From Ischnura elegans (Eukaryota > Arthropoda > Insecta > Odonata > Coenagrionidae), in NCBI RefSeq assembly GCF_921293095.1, contig NW_025791658.1, positions 682,001 through 746,000 on the forward strand: a DNA stretch of 64,000 nucleotides. The letters run 5' to 3'. The notes under the pieces were generated by a model. The model worked only from the letters and a program-made list of their open reading frames with translations, was not told the DNA's origin and made no database searches. Every line of letters starts with the position of its first letter. Within the stretch, counting starts at the first letter, position 1. Shown here piece by piece: positions 1-9,997 of the stretch. The position numbers and the translations under genes were made by a program.

Positions 1-180
1 ATGTATATTCACGCACGCATCGAAAAAGAACATTAATGTTATGATAGGATGTTAGAGCGTAGGTTTCCGCGGCGATGGTTTGATCTCAGCATTTCTCCAG
101 GGTTTTCTTCCGCGTCAGATTGTTGGTTGACAACAGTTTCGCTGGCTATCCTGCCAGCGTCTTCAGGTCGAAGGGTTATG
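1..180 (-). repeat. Possible Penelope-like element edge fragment
   Basis: The stretch around 58-80 contains a CGTAGGTTTCCGCGGCG string whose reverse complement recurs near 18,740-18,760, directly downstream of the Penelope-like GIY-YIG fragment at 18.5 kb. The reverse translation has the look of the short conserved peptide often found at Penelope-like element ends. It is too short to classify firmly. The phrase 'gttatgataggat' also recurs three times within the first 215 bases. Confidence 0.3.
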
Positions 181-864
181 ATAGGATATGGCGATTAAGG
201 TTATGATAGGATAACCACCAATGTTTAGCCTTTTTACAAAAAGTTTTTATACTCTTTATCTGTTTGATGGAACTAGGTTAATAATTAAAAATTTTAGGTC
301 CTAAATAAATAAATGATCTATTATGTCAGTAAAGATAAGGCTTAGGGATTAAAAAATTACAATGCCGGCGTAACTTTTATAGCGTTTAATATATTTTTTC
401 TGCCCAACTTTGCTAACCTACTAAATTATAAACTAATTTAACTACAAACTAAGTAACTGTGCTATTAGTCATCCATGCATTTAATTTAGTGGAAACTATA
501 GGACGACTGTAAGAAACTTGGGATGAATCTAAACAAGGTCTAATTATAAGTGATATATTGTGTAAACAAACCTTACGGCTATGTTACATGGTTCATTTAT
601 TTGCTCAAACTGCTGCATGAAATCTTATACCCAGAAAATAGAACTTGTGCATCTTTTCGTACAGCCATCGGTACACATTTTGGTGTAGAGTATCGTGAAC
701 CTGATATATTTACCTGGAGGCATTTACTGACTATAGCTTTCATGTAGTGGAGTTGAATAAAAATACCTTATCTGTATTTTATTTAGTTCCTATTTCTATT
801 TATAAGTTTGTATGTCTCTCTTCTTATAATTGTCTGTATACTTATTTGTCTTCATTCTTTACAG
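181..864. other. A+T-rich intergenic or intronic sequence, nothing recognised
   Basis: No recognisable coding or repeat family is visible. A 65-codon open frame at 550-747 has no family resemblance and lacks splice support. The stretch ends in a pyrimidine-rich run and TTACAG, the acceptor of the exon at 865, so at least its 3' part is probably intron. Confidence 0.4.
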
Positions 865-964
865 ATGTTGCTCTGAACCAGGACGATACAGCCACCAATT
901 CTAGTGTGGAAGTTACAGTGAAGAGTTGGCTGGAACATGCTAAAGCAAGGCATGAGAGAGAGGT
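865..964 (+). CDS. C-terminal exon of a DUF4806-like gene (copy A)
   Basis: The exon is bounded by a TTTACAG acceptor and a GTAAGT donor at 965. It begins with two bases of a split codon and ends with two bases of another. The reading frame contains VEVTVKSWLEHAKARHERE, matching the exons at 2317 (VEVVIQNWLRHAKERL) and 9686 (VELEGCLSNWLNQAE). This 'acidic residue - I/V - xxWLxHAKxR' pattern is what I recall as the C-terminal end of DUF4806, a domain of unknown function common in insect and other arthropod small proteins, often in TE-like or expanded families. Its end phase does not fit the exon at 2317, so the two cannot be spliced together in frame; they are alternative terminal exons or belong to separate copies. 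Upstream exons are outside the window or not recognised. Function is unknown. Confidence 0.55.
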
Positions 965-2316
965 GTAAGTATTCGTTTGATTATTATATAGGTTTGGGCA
1001 AGGAGGAATAATTTTGGTCTGGATACTTTTTTCGCAAGTTGCTCCTGTTAAGGGAGCTCATATAAAGTAAATTTAAATAATTATTGAACATCTTGTAATA
1101 CAAGGTTCACCCTTCCATGCTAAAGGTAGAGAAAATAGTATTGTTATGTATTATTTTCAGATGCAGATTCCACTACCAAGTAATTCAAACATTTGAAAAC
1201 AATTTTTGTTCTGCATATGGGAGGTATAATTACCAAAAACATGGTTGAAAAGGATCTCATGCTCTATAAAAGTTCGATGTATAACACCTGTAGAACTTAA
1301 GAATGGGATAACTTATTCAACAGGGATGGTAGTTGCACAGTACTACAGAAGCTACTATTTTCTAGTAGCTCTAGCTAACTAAGATGTTTTGAAGTAGGTG
1401 TTGTTGTAGGAGCTATAGAAATTTCAGTAGCTCACAGCAGGCTTTAGCTGCTATTCACCTGTTATGTCTCTGTCGAAATGTGAATATTGCCAGTGAGCTA
1501 GGTTTTCACTTTTGCCTCGATACCAGACTACATTAGAAGATCTATTTTAATTATTAAGATTGGAAGAATTCGGAGATCTAAATCATGGAATGGCCTTAAC
1601 TACAGCAAGTTTTTGCTAGTTTTTCAAAGTTTCTATTTTTTTTTAAGTTGCATCTCGGCCAATGCAGCTAAGTGGTTTGTGTGCCAAATCAGTGTGGCTG
1701 TTTTCACACTAATCCCAAGAGATCTAGTCCAGTTAAACTTCCTCCTTTAAATTTTCTAGTTTCCTTTACTCCTATATCATATTCAGCTCCTCTGCATTAG
1801 TCTTCCTTAGCTCCAGCTTATGTAACACAATTCACTCTAGTGTAGTCATAATCTTCAAGCAGAGACCAATTGTTCAGAAATATTATCCTCCATTTGAATG
1901 CTTTTTCCAATATCTTTTTCGAGACCTCTACTTAGCTGTCTGGCAAGGATGGATCAAAGAATTTTTTTCTAGATGGTGCACCAGGGTCTAACAGGCAAAC
2001 AGTCTTCTCATATTTGGGATTAAAATCTAGTTCAACAATTGTTCTATGAAAAATGTTCTTAATCATAATGTATACATTACTAACATATTAATATTTTTAC
2101 TCAAAATCTTTTCTTATTTAAGAACAAGAAAAAGTTAAAGAAAAGTTTGTAAAATGTATTCAGCCTCTAATGGACAGGTTTCCTAATTTTGAAACCTTAA
2201 GAATGTTAAACACGTGACTAATAAGACTGTAGCGTCCTGTCTTATGTAATCTGCTTGTTACGTACAAGATACAATTTCTTGCTACAATGAAATGTTTATA
2301 TACTTCATTATTACAG
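965..2316. other. Spacer between DUF4806-like exons, no gene seen
   Basis: This is A+T-rich sequence without coding-like open frames. Around 1,320-1,450 a degenerate 'agtagct' motif recurs (for example 'gaagctactattttctagtagctctagctaac'-like spacing), but no clear period is visible. A polypyrimidine run and TTACAG close the stretch at 2316. Confidence 0.4.
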
Positions 2317-2420
2317 GAGCAGTGCAGGAGAGCATGACCGCTGAAAAAGATGTGGAGGTTGTCATCCAAAACTGGCTAAGGCACGCCAAGGAGCGGTTGC
2401 AGGGGAAGAAGAAAATTTAA
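2317..2420 (+). CDS. C-terminal exon with stop of a DUF4806-like gene (copy B)
   Basis: The exon follows a TTACAG acceptor and starts with two bases of a split codon, the same phase as the exons at 865 and 9686. The peptide contains VEVVIQNWLRHAKERLQGKK and terminates at TAA (2418-2420), followed by a second TAA. The length and composition fit the basic C-terminus of a DUF4806-type domain. An AATAAA lies 45 bases downstream, so this is probably the real 3' end of a transcript. The matching N-terminal exons would have to be upstream of the window, or shared with the exon at 865. The reading frame is intact. Confidence 0.6.
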
Positions 2421-2464
2421 TAATATGTATGTAGTTTCTTGCATTGTATTATTTTAAGAAGCCA

Positions 2465-2470
2465 AATAAA
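2465..2470 (+). terminator. Polyadenylation signal AATAAA
   Basis: A canonical AATAAA lies 45 bases after the stop codon of the exon at 2317-2420 and is a likely 3' end for that copy. Confidence 0.5.
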
Positions 2471-2559
2471 TATTGTGCATGGAATTGATGCCTTATTTAT
2501 TTAAATTCTTGTCTGGACCTATTATTTATTTGTATCGAACAAAATGCAATCCTAACCTA

Positions 2560-2740
2560 AACGTGTCCTCAAGGTGTCCAGAGCGGACAATTTCAGGTCG
2601 TCCATGGGCCACCTTTTTTACTGACATGCGGACTTGCAGCGGACATCATTTTGTATGAATTCGGCTGTCCGTAGGATGTCCATAGGCCACTTGGCGGACA
2701 ATCACCGGATGTCCGAAAGGTGTCCGTGTGCTGTGTGGGT
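2560..2740. repeat. Degenerate 'GTCCGNNGGTGTCC' repeat patch
   Basis: A short patch repeats variants of 'gtgtccagagcggac', 'ggatgtccataggcc', 'ggatgtccgaaaggtgtccg' and 'cacttggcggaca' in both orientations. It looks like the end of a small inverted-repeat DNA element ('gtccatgggccac' at about 2,600 and 'gtccataggccac' at about 2,680 are near-identical direct copies). No family was recognised. Confidence 0.35.
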
Positions 2741-3027
2741 TAATCAAATTAAATAAATCTGGTTTATATAGGTACGAGGAATAATCTTCAATAGCTTTAT
2801 TCAAAAATTGGGCACCAGAGAAGCTGTACAAATGGTGGAGTGGGTATTTAATATGGGACCAGGTATATGCTTAAATTAAAATTTTTAGCGCCAAAATGGT
2901 GTAAAATGTATATCGAGGCATCTCATTTTGTAAAAATTTTCCCACCCCAGGCCATCCCCCCACCAAAGCATATTCCTAGTTACGCAACTGGCTGCAGTAT
3001 AGCATTCACTGGATTGCAATACTTTGA

Positions 3028-3518
3028 CCCAGTGAGAAATGGGTGGTGGAATCCACGTGGAACCCACGTGGAATCCACGTTGAGTGGTGGATATTTGGTG
3101 GTGGTGGATATTGGGTGGTTGGACCCACGTGGAATCCACGTTGATTTCAAGTGGATTTGTGGTGATTAGCATAAAATGTTAAACAGAATTTCTAATTTGT
3201 GGAACTTAACTCTCTGGTGACATTGCGTCATTTATCATCCTGAAACCACGCTAGTTATGTAAAAATGTATCGCACATTCTATTTTTATATAATTCGTGGA
3301 AAGGCAGCCATGAGAGCACATGAAAAATCGTAGACACATATATAGAAGGTTTAGATATAGAGTGGTTGAGGTTTTAATGGTTTTAGGACAGCACCTACTA
3401 TACTGTTTTAATTTTTCCACCAAATTTCCACATGGGTTCCACGTTGATTCCACGACCAAAAACACGTGGTATCCACGTTACATCTCCACGTGGATTCCAC
3501 CACCCATTTCTCACTGGG
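3028..3518 (+). mobile_element. 491-bp MITE with CCCAGTGAG termini
   Basis: The element starts CCCAGTGAGAAATGGGTGG and ends with the inverted equivalent, closing CTCACTGGG. Inside both ends lie stacked GTGGAATCCACGT / GTGGAACCCACGT palindromic units. Flanking bases are GA on both sides (3026-3027, 3519-3520). The unoccupied sister sequence at about 30,232 on the minus strand reads with a single GA, which supports a clean insertion with a 2-bp duplication. The element has no transposase. Related copies are at 14530-15023 and a terminal stub at 6320-6351. The superfamily was not identified. Confidence 0.75.
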
Positions 3519-3991
3519 GATTGAATCTTTGGGGATACATATTGCTTCCTTGTTTTTGGTAATCTTTTGTTCAGAATCACTAACTTATCTTTGACATGTA
3601 ATTACGATTCCTCTATTATATCCATGATGAAATTGAATGAATTGTACATGCTTTCCGCCTTTTATTGATTGTAATTTGCTTCGTTCAAATCATTCTTTAA
3701 TGCTTATTAATTTTTAAAAAAATGTGTAATTTATAAGAACCTGAAAAGATCTGAACAAGAAAATAAAGATGATGGTTAGGATAATATTTCTGCATTAAAT
3801 TTTAACGAAAAATACGAAAAAAGTGGTTCCGTGTGCAGATTAGCTCCAAATTCGCTGCATGAACGATTGGTGCCGCCTAAGTCGAACTTATGACGCGATT
3901 TTTAACATGGATTGCGAATCTTTCCGTAAGGGTATATGACCGTTGGTTGTGAATTTATGGCTTCCAAATACAATCCAGAGCTTGTTCTAAT

Positions 3992-4112
3992 GCTCTGTTG
4001 GCCCATCATTGGGGAATCGTTGGTTGGGATACGGTTGGCGAGGTGGCCAAATCATACCATGGGCCAACCGCTGTGTACCACCATCTGCTAACAGAGGGCC
4101 AACCAAAATGTT
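3992..4112. mobile_element. Small MITE-like insert with GTTGGCCC ends
   Basis: The block begins GTTGGCCCATC and ends GAGGGCCAACC, with several internal GGTTGGC / GGCCAACC repeats. It is absent at the corresponding place in the inverted sister copy near 29.72 kb, which suggests a short DNA-element insertion. Borders are approximate. Confidence 0.45.
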
Positions 4113-4264
4113 ACTTGGGGTAAAACTGAGAATTAAGAAGAAAGAACTGGCGGAAAAAATAAAAGAAATTGTGGCATCAATTGAAGATGTAACACACGTA
4201 CCGAAGTGGAAGGACACATCAACCCAGCCAATGTGGTGTTTTTAAATAGGAATCCGATATCGAA

Positions 4265-4932
4265 CAACAGATATTATTGAAATAATTGAAAAAATCAACA
4301 GGCCTTTCAAGAAGTAGTGGAGCGCAAGATAGGACTAGATCAGTCTGAAAACTCAGTTGAGAATAACTGGACTACCCTAAGAAGTGGACTTCAGGAGACC
4401 GCTAGAGAAGTTCTAGGGATAAGAAAATGTGTTAAGAAAAAGCCATGGATCACGGATGAAGTCCTAGACCTCATTGAAGAATGGAGAAAGTATAAGAATA
4501 TGAATACTGAGGAAGGACAGGCTTGCTACAAGAGATTAAGGAACGAAATTTGCCGCCAAGCGAGGAAAGCCAGAGAAGCGTGGATGAGGAACATATGTGA
4601 GGACGTACAAAATAACCTCGTAAAAGGGAAAGTGGAAGCGGCCTATAGAATAGTGAGGAACCATTTCAAGGAACGAAACACAAAATGTAATAGCATAAGG
4701 GACAGGAATGGAAACATTCTAATTGAAAACGAAGACAAAGCCGAGAGATGGAAGGAATACCTGGAGAAATTATGCAACGGGAGCAAACTTAGCTCAAAAG
4801 TTCTCGAAGAGGAAAGTGAAGTTGAAAAGGATGACATTGGAGGAAGCATCTTCATATTGGAATTTGACGCTGCAGTAAGAGACCTGCGAAAGAATAAGGC
4901 CCCAGGAATACATGACATTCCAGCAGAGTTAA
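4265..4932 (+). pseudogene. LINE reverse-transcriptase fragment (RTE/craniofacial type), 3'-interrupted
   Basis: An open frame from about 4317 reads through the linker between endonuclease and reverse transcriptase of a non-LTR retrotransposon: KKKPWITDEVLDLIEEWRKY, then RAERWKEYLEKL-like spacing, ending DLRKNKAPGIHDIPAEL. The last is the conserved first RT block (KAPGxDxIPAEL). The polymerase proper with its catalytic aspartate box is missing, because the frame is cut at GAGTTAA. Here TTAA is immediately followed by CCCGGCAG, the likely end of a piggyBac element. An open frame of some 205 codons remains, but the element cannot function. Confidence 0.8.
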
Positions 4933-6318
4933 CCCGGCAGTGGTCGCGTGGGGTGTCCCAGACACCCCAGCCTTATAAAAGTGTTTTTTTTTCTTGCAAT
5001 TGTGACTGTAATGATCTGTAACCTCCTCTAACTGATTTTTTAAGCTTTCAGAGGATACATGTAAAATATGATTATAAAATAAATGCAAGTTTTTAAGAAA
5101 ATTTACTTTTGTCAGAGCTTTGCAGAGTGGGGTGCGCCAGACACCCCACGCGACCGTTCTCGTTACGGTTTGCCGCCTAGTATTTATAGTTGCCTTGAAT
5201 GTTTTTAATCCATTTTCATCACATTTGATAGCTACTTTTCTGAAACTGACAAAGAAAGTTGTCTTTTTACGTTTACATCAGTAATTGTTTATATATTGGT
5301 ATATTGTTTGCCTAAATTCATGTAAACAAATAGAAAGTAAGTAATTTCTTATAATGTTACAGGGATTTTTCTCGAAGTGAGCCACGAAAAATCGATCATG
5401 TAATACTTGCAGAACGTTCATTCAGTACACTATGGATTCCTGCAGTCTTTCTGAAAAAGGGAAAAGCTGATATACTTTGAGTTTTGATTGAAAATTTGGA
5501 GGAGGAATTTCTTGTTTCTGACGTCAACCTTTGTAGAAAATGCAATGTTTTAGAAAAGGTTTTTTGAAGACTTCGTTCAGTTACGTTAGTGCAGTACTTA
5601 TTCACAAAAATCATTATTTACATGTTTCTATGAATTTACCATTGAAGATTGGCCTTATAATACTTACAGTCATCGTTTTTTATTCATAATTCAATGTCAG
5701 CTACATCTAGTGTAAAAGAAAGAGCCTTTGTCTTTTGAATGAATCTTAGAGGGAAGAAGATTGATTCTGATGAAAAAGAAGATGGGTGTCATATAGCTGC
5801 GCATGACATATACACTGAGCAACATTGTAGAGATGATGAACTTTTGTAAAAGGAAGGGAGCTTATATACGCTAGCAGTGTTACTGAGAGGAGTGGACTTA
5901 TTCCCAAAAATATGGATTCAAAACACGAATGGTTTGTTTTCGTATGATGTTCATCGAAAGAATGGTAGAGAAAATTGTAAATTGCACTAATATTCAGGTA
6001 GTGAAAGTCACTGAAAATTATTCACGTAAAAGAGATAGTGAAACAGACAGGAAAGACTTAGAATTGCTGAATAGTAATTTACTTTTAGCCGGGGCAAATA
6101 AAAATGATTAACAGAATTTTTTATTATTTTGGAACCACAACGGATTAGGAGTGGAAATATGCTATTCCTCCATGAGCCATAACATATTTCTCTTTTCCTT
6201 TATCTCTTCGTTTCGACAACGTGAGTACTAGAGAAGAGAAAATGAAAAGTGACAAATTAGCACAAAGTAGAGATGTATTTGAGATGTTTGATCGCAATAC
6301 ACAGCAACATTATAGAAT
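4933..6318 (+). mobile_element. piggyBac-like element remnant inserted at TTAA in the LINE
   Basis: A TTAA (4929-4932) is followed by CCCGGCAGTGGTCGCGTGG, a plausible piggyBac 5' end (TTAA target, CCC start). About 15 bases inside is GGGGTGTCCCAGACACCCC, and an inverted partner (GACACCCCACGCGACC) lies at 5,136-5,153, so the subterminal part is itself an inverted repeat of about 210 bp. Decayed transposase follows near 5.9-6.3 kb. The 3' end is not found; the remnant is cut at 6319 by the stub of the CCCAGTGAG MITE. Confidence 0.6.
5899..6318 (+). pseudogene. piggyBac transposase N-terminal remnant
   Basis: Reading mainly the frame of 5929-6111 and its continuation, the segment gives VEKIVNCTNIQVVKVTENY, then LLLAGANKND, then WNHNGLGVE, then in another frame DVFEMFDRNTQQHY. 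These fit, in order, the start of the DDE_Tnp_1_7 domain of piggyBac transposases (the 'TNxY' block, the 'GLLxLxGxxK' block, and the 'F...N' segment before the first catalytic aspartate). At least one stop and one frameshift interrupt it, and the catalytic region is absent. The assignment is by eye from block order and spacing. Confidence 0.6.
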
Positions 6319-6545
6319 CCCAGTGAGAAATGGGTGGTGGAATCCACGTCCCACACAGCACACTCAAAATTTATACCGTATAAAAGTTGCATAAATGGAT
6401 AGGTATAATATGCAAATAATATTCCGTCGATTATGCACATATTATGCGAATAATATGCACATAATATTTAAATATTATGCCGCCGTAAACTATTACTATA
6501 ATATTGACATAATATGTATATTATTACATTGTTAGTAACATCCCC
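6319..6545. repeat. MITE stub plus one unit of the 235-bp tandem repeat family
   Basis: Bases 6319-6351 are the terminus of the CCCAGTGAG MITE. From 6,352 to 6,540 the sequence matches the three-copy tandem array at 11.79-12.44 kb (shared 'aaaagttgcataaatggatagg', 'aatattccgtcgattatgcac', 'atgccgccgtaaac' landmarks, each 20 bases or less apart). The junction to the next element reads CATCCCCAGTGAAAATTTTG. Confidence 0.6.
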
Positions 6546-6915
6546 AGTGAAAATTTTGTATACAATTTCTATACAGGATGTATACAATGTACACATTTTG
6601 TATGCAATTGTATACAGCTGTATAGAATGTATATAATGTGTAAATTGTACACAATGTATACAATTTTATACAGAATGTGTACAGTGTGCACATTTTGTAT
6701 ACAATTGTATACAGCTGTATAGAATGCATAAAACGTGTAAATTGTATACTATGTATACAATTTTATACAGAATGTGTACAATGTGCAAATTTTGTATGAA
6801 TTTGTATAAAGCTGTATAAAATGTTTACATTGTATAAATTTTATACATTTTATGAAAATTTATACAGTTGTGTAGGCTGTATAAAATGTGTACATTTTAT
6901 ACAATGTAAAGGTAT
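6543..6915 (+). repeat. A+T-rich TATAC palindrome element (half copy)
   Basis: The stretch starts CCCCAGTGAAAATTTTGTA and continues as variations of TTGTATACA / GTGTACA / CTGTATA. It is the same terminal sequence and repeat vocabulary as the full palindrome at 11.31-11.78 kb. Open frames here (Tyr/Cys/Ile/Leu-rich) are translations of the repeat, not genes. Confidence 0.7.
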
Positions 6916-8733
6916 GCTTACATCAATGAGTATATATCAGGCTTTGGGAGTTAAAGCACCACAACTATGCTCTTTTTCTATTCTTTACACCGTAACGCAT
7001 TTTTACTTTAAAAAATGGTGTTAAAATTGTTGCTAATTATTTTTAAACTTAAGAAATTATTATAAACACTATAGAGTTCCAATAAACCATTCCTTTACTG
7101 TTGGTTAAGATTTTGAAAATGTTTCTAAAATTGTTGCTAACTTGGTTTAAACATTAGTAATCGTTATAAACATAATAGAATAAGAGTATCATTCATTCCA
7201 CGTTTCTCAACCGTATAAAATGTGGGAATTCTTAATTTTTGTAAAAGTTGCTAAATTTGTTTACATTTTAGTAATTGTTATAATCAACAAAGAGTAAAGG
7301 TATAAGGCTCAGCCAACTCTTCTCAACCGTACAACATGCGGAAATTGTTAAATTTTTAAAAGTTGCTAACTTTATTTAAACTTTACATTTTCTTATGAAC
7401 AATGGAGACAGATGTAACAACAAGTCATTAATTTGTTGTTGTTTAACCCGTAAGGTATGTAGAAATCGTTAATGCTGGTAAATGTTTTTAGTATTGTTGC
7501 TAACTCTGTTTAAACTTAGTTAATTGTTATAAACAATAGTAAACTTCAAAATAGCATTCATTTGTTGTTCTGAAACTATAGAAGGGGTGAAAATTTCTCG
7601 CAAAAAAAATTTCTCGCAAAAAATCTCGCAAGTGAGCACGCTTCTTATTCCAGCCGATTATATTCAAATAATCGATTATGCAAAATAATCGGATGTTCAT
7701 AATCGATTCAATAATCGCAATAATCGAAAGCAAATAATCGATTATTACGTATAATCGATTTTTTTGCCCATCTCTAGTTACCGTTATTTTGTGATTGCGA
7801 ATTTAGCTGTGATGAAAAATCTCGTTTTACTAGCAAATTTACGTTGAAGTATGCTATGGAAGAAGAAAATAATCCGTCTTCGTAGTGAATACTGACAAAA
7901 AGGGATTGAAATAATACTGTTTCATGCACAATTGAATCAACGCCTGAATAAGTTTTTGAATTCCCGGAAACAGTGGCTTTTAGCGTCACGAAGAGATTTA
8001 AGAGGTTGCCATTGTCAGCATCAATCCATCTCTGCTGTGCTGAGCGTGTGAATGTAAGTAAATGGAACATTTTTTTCCATTCGATACTTATGTATGATTA
8101 ATGAACCGCCAATTACTATCCAATAATTATTTAAGATTACTCATTATTTTATTCTCAGGGTAATTACAATTCAGCATGGTCTTTACTTTCGCTGGCATAG
8201 TGAAAAGAATCCATTGAGGCGGTTAAAGTTGAAATATCAGGGTTCTCACAGTAGAATCCACTTTGTTAACAGTTCTTTATGACATTAAAACATTAGTCTC
8301 AACCTCAATTAACTCGTTTATGAATGATTTTTCTTGAAAATGAGTAACTATTGGGAATATGTCGAAGAATAATAGCAATTAATAAGCTGTTCTAAACATA
8401 GCCATCAGTTGAACTCTCTCCGATCATTATAATTTAGGCATTGATTTGTGCTTTAGTACATTTTATCAGACATATTGCACTCAAGGGCATAAGTAACACG
8501 TTTCTAAGTTGTTTCTGTACAATAAGATTGCAATCCTTAAAATTTTTTTTATGTAATCAATTACTCGTGTTTGTTGATAGAAAAATTAGTGGTATATTAA
8601 AATCTATGGTTTTCACTTGTTTGATAAGCATGTAGGCAGGATTTATGATGATTAAGTATCAAGTCTGCTAAGGAAGTATAATGTAAGCAAATCAATTGGT
8701 ATTAGTGTATTTATAACATTTTTATATTTACAG
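6916..8733. other. A+T-rich spacer with degenerate 120-bp and ATAATCG repeats
   Basis: Between 7,020 and 7,530 a motif of roughly 110-120 bases recurs about four times ('aaaattgttgctaa...ttaaact...attgttataaac'). From 7,645 to 7,755 ATAATCG / CGATTAT repeats end in GCCCATCTCTAG, resembling the GAGATGGG terminus of the element at 53 kb. No coding-like open frame is convincing. The spacer closes with TTTACAG before the exon at 8734. Confidence 0.45.
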
Positions 8734-8966
8734 GCTGCAGTAAATTAAAACTACAGAATAGCCAGCTCCTCATGTGGATGGGAGGAATGGCACCTGGGTT
8801 TTCTCACTTGGAGAGGAAATTAGATGCTTTATTGGCTTGTGACCCAAAGCGAAAGGATGCTGATGTGGAGGAGATGAATTTCAGCCAATTGCCATTGACA
8901 GCAGATGAGGATTTCATCAAACTCTGCCGTAGGATAAGTGAAGATCCCTCATTTGAGCCAAAGGTG
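8734..8966 (+). CDS. First visible exon of DUF4806-like copy C
   Basis: The acceptor is TTTACAG and the donor GTAAGT at 8967 (phase 0). The exon gives about 77 residues including HLERKLDALLACDPKR and FSQLPLTADEDFIKLCRRIS, ending in PSFEPKVV. The segment 'LPLTADEDFIKLCRRISEDP' fits the N-terminal helix of DUF4806 ('FPIxTxEELxxLExxLxDPExR'). The frame opens before the methionine at 8772, so an upstream exon may exist. It joins in phase either to 9400 (broken) or to 17968, both starting in phase 0. Confidence 0.55.
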
Positions 8967-9685
8967 GTAAGTGAATAATGATAATTTGTGTGCTGCCATC
9001 CTGATTCAAACAATGTATGATTTTTTAAATGAAAGAACAATTAAGTTTTTGTAAGAAAGTTTCATAAGAGTTTCATTTGTAAAAAAGTTTCAGAAGTATA
9101 TCTTGAGCTCGCCAGACATTCGTAGGTGCTTGGAATTCAATGTGCTATAAAAATACTCAAGTACAACATAATTTTGAAGTGCGTATGGATTAATGTCCAA
9201 TGAAATATTAAAAAATTATGGTATGATTGGATTTTTGTTATTTCATATGCACTTGTGCACTCACACTACATGTGCATACTAAACATGACAATTGTGTTAA
9301 TTTCTTTGGTGAATTTTTCTTCTGGCTGTCTACATGATTTTTGTTATTCTTGTATTAGCTGTTAACTCTTCATTGATCTGGTATTTTTTATATCTCTAGA
9401 TGCAATGTTTGGTAGCAGTTGGTAGAAGAAATGAATGAGAATGAATTTCTACAAAATATGTTGTGTCGTCTTAGGATGACAATGTACCAGAGCTGTAAGC
9501 CCTTACAGGCAAACTTAAGAAGAATTCGGTTAAGAAATCATTTTATAGCACTCCAGTGTGTCCTGTTACTTTTCGTGAGTGCATCCAACAAGATATTCTA
9601 AGATTATTATAATAATTGATCATTGAAATGAACTTCTAACATATTACAATAAGTGACATTAACTATGTTTTGTATAATTTCATAG

Positions 9686-9997
9686 GTGTATGCAGAAGGG
9701 TCTACCGTGATGCATCAGATGTGGAGCTGGAAGGGTGTCTGAGTAATTGGCTCAACCAGGCTGAGGTCGGGAAAATAAGAAAGTAAGTAGTCGCTTCTCA
9801 TTTCTCTGCCACACTAATTCGATCATCCCAGACATTTTCTTCATATTTTCCCATTCCCTCTTACAATAGGTATACACTATAATGTTCCATGATACATGAT
9901 ATATCATTTCACAAGGAGTAATTACTATTTTCTCTTCAGGGATTGGCAGAATAAACAGACCGAGGATCAGGCTGATGAGGACAATAATTTTGCTTAA
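9686..9997 (+). CDS. C-terminal exons of DUF4806-like copy C
   Basis: Exon 9686-9782 starts with two bases of a split codon and ends in phase 2 at a GTAAGT donor. Exon 9940-9997 completes the lysine codon and ends QADEDNNFA then TAA. The two are separated by a 157-base intron with a TCTCTTCAG acceptor. The core SDVELEGCLSNWLNQAE is homologous to the exons at 865 and 2317. The intact frame contrasts with the ruined middle exon upstream. This may reflect recent decay, or use of these exons by a different splice form. Confidence 0.5.

Larger units (their letters stand above)
2750..4260 (+). repeat. Dispersed repeat also present inverted at 29.5-30.6 kb
   Basis: Sequence on both sides of the MITE at 3028-3518 (2,750-3,027 and 3,519-4,260) matches the reverse complement of about 29,540-30,540, for example around 'gattgaatctttggg' and 'acacatcaacccagccaat'. 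The copy at 30 kb lacks the MITE and also lacks a short block at about 3,992-4,112. It is therefore an older repeat or segmental duplication of unknown class. A 78-codon open frame at 4009-4245 spans both the repeat and the inserted block, so I do not regard it as a gene. Confidence 0.6.
8734..9997 (+). pseudogene. DUF4806-like gene copy C (broken)
   Basis: Four exons with matching phases are visible: 8734-8966, 9400-9592, 9686-9782, 9940-9997 (stop 9995-9997). The first, third and fourth read cleanly with good splice sites (GTAAGT donors at 8967 and 9783). The second has the right position, start phase and end phase, but carries four in-frame stops (codons 13, 15, 25, 33) that are bridged by the +1 frame in the middle, indicating compensating frameshifts. 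Its donor reads AAG|ATATTC, having lost GT. The concept is N-terminal acidic segment, then a 'GGRN...LMTN...GKLKKN' middle, then 'DASDVELEGCLSNWLNQAE' and an acidic tail. This matches my memory of DUF4806 organisation. Function of the family is unknown; this copy is probably dead or expresses only fragments. Confidence 0.6.

Noticed and set aside
2867-3562. Open frames of 60-100 codons on both strands within the MITE at 3028
   Set aside because: They arise from the GTGGAATCCACGT palindromic repeats and reappear in the MITE copy at 14.5 kb.
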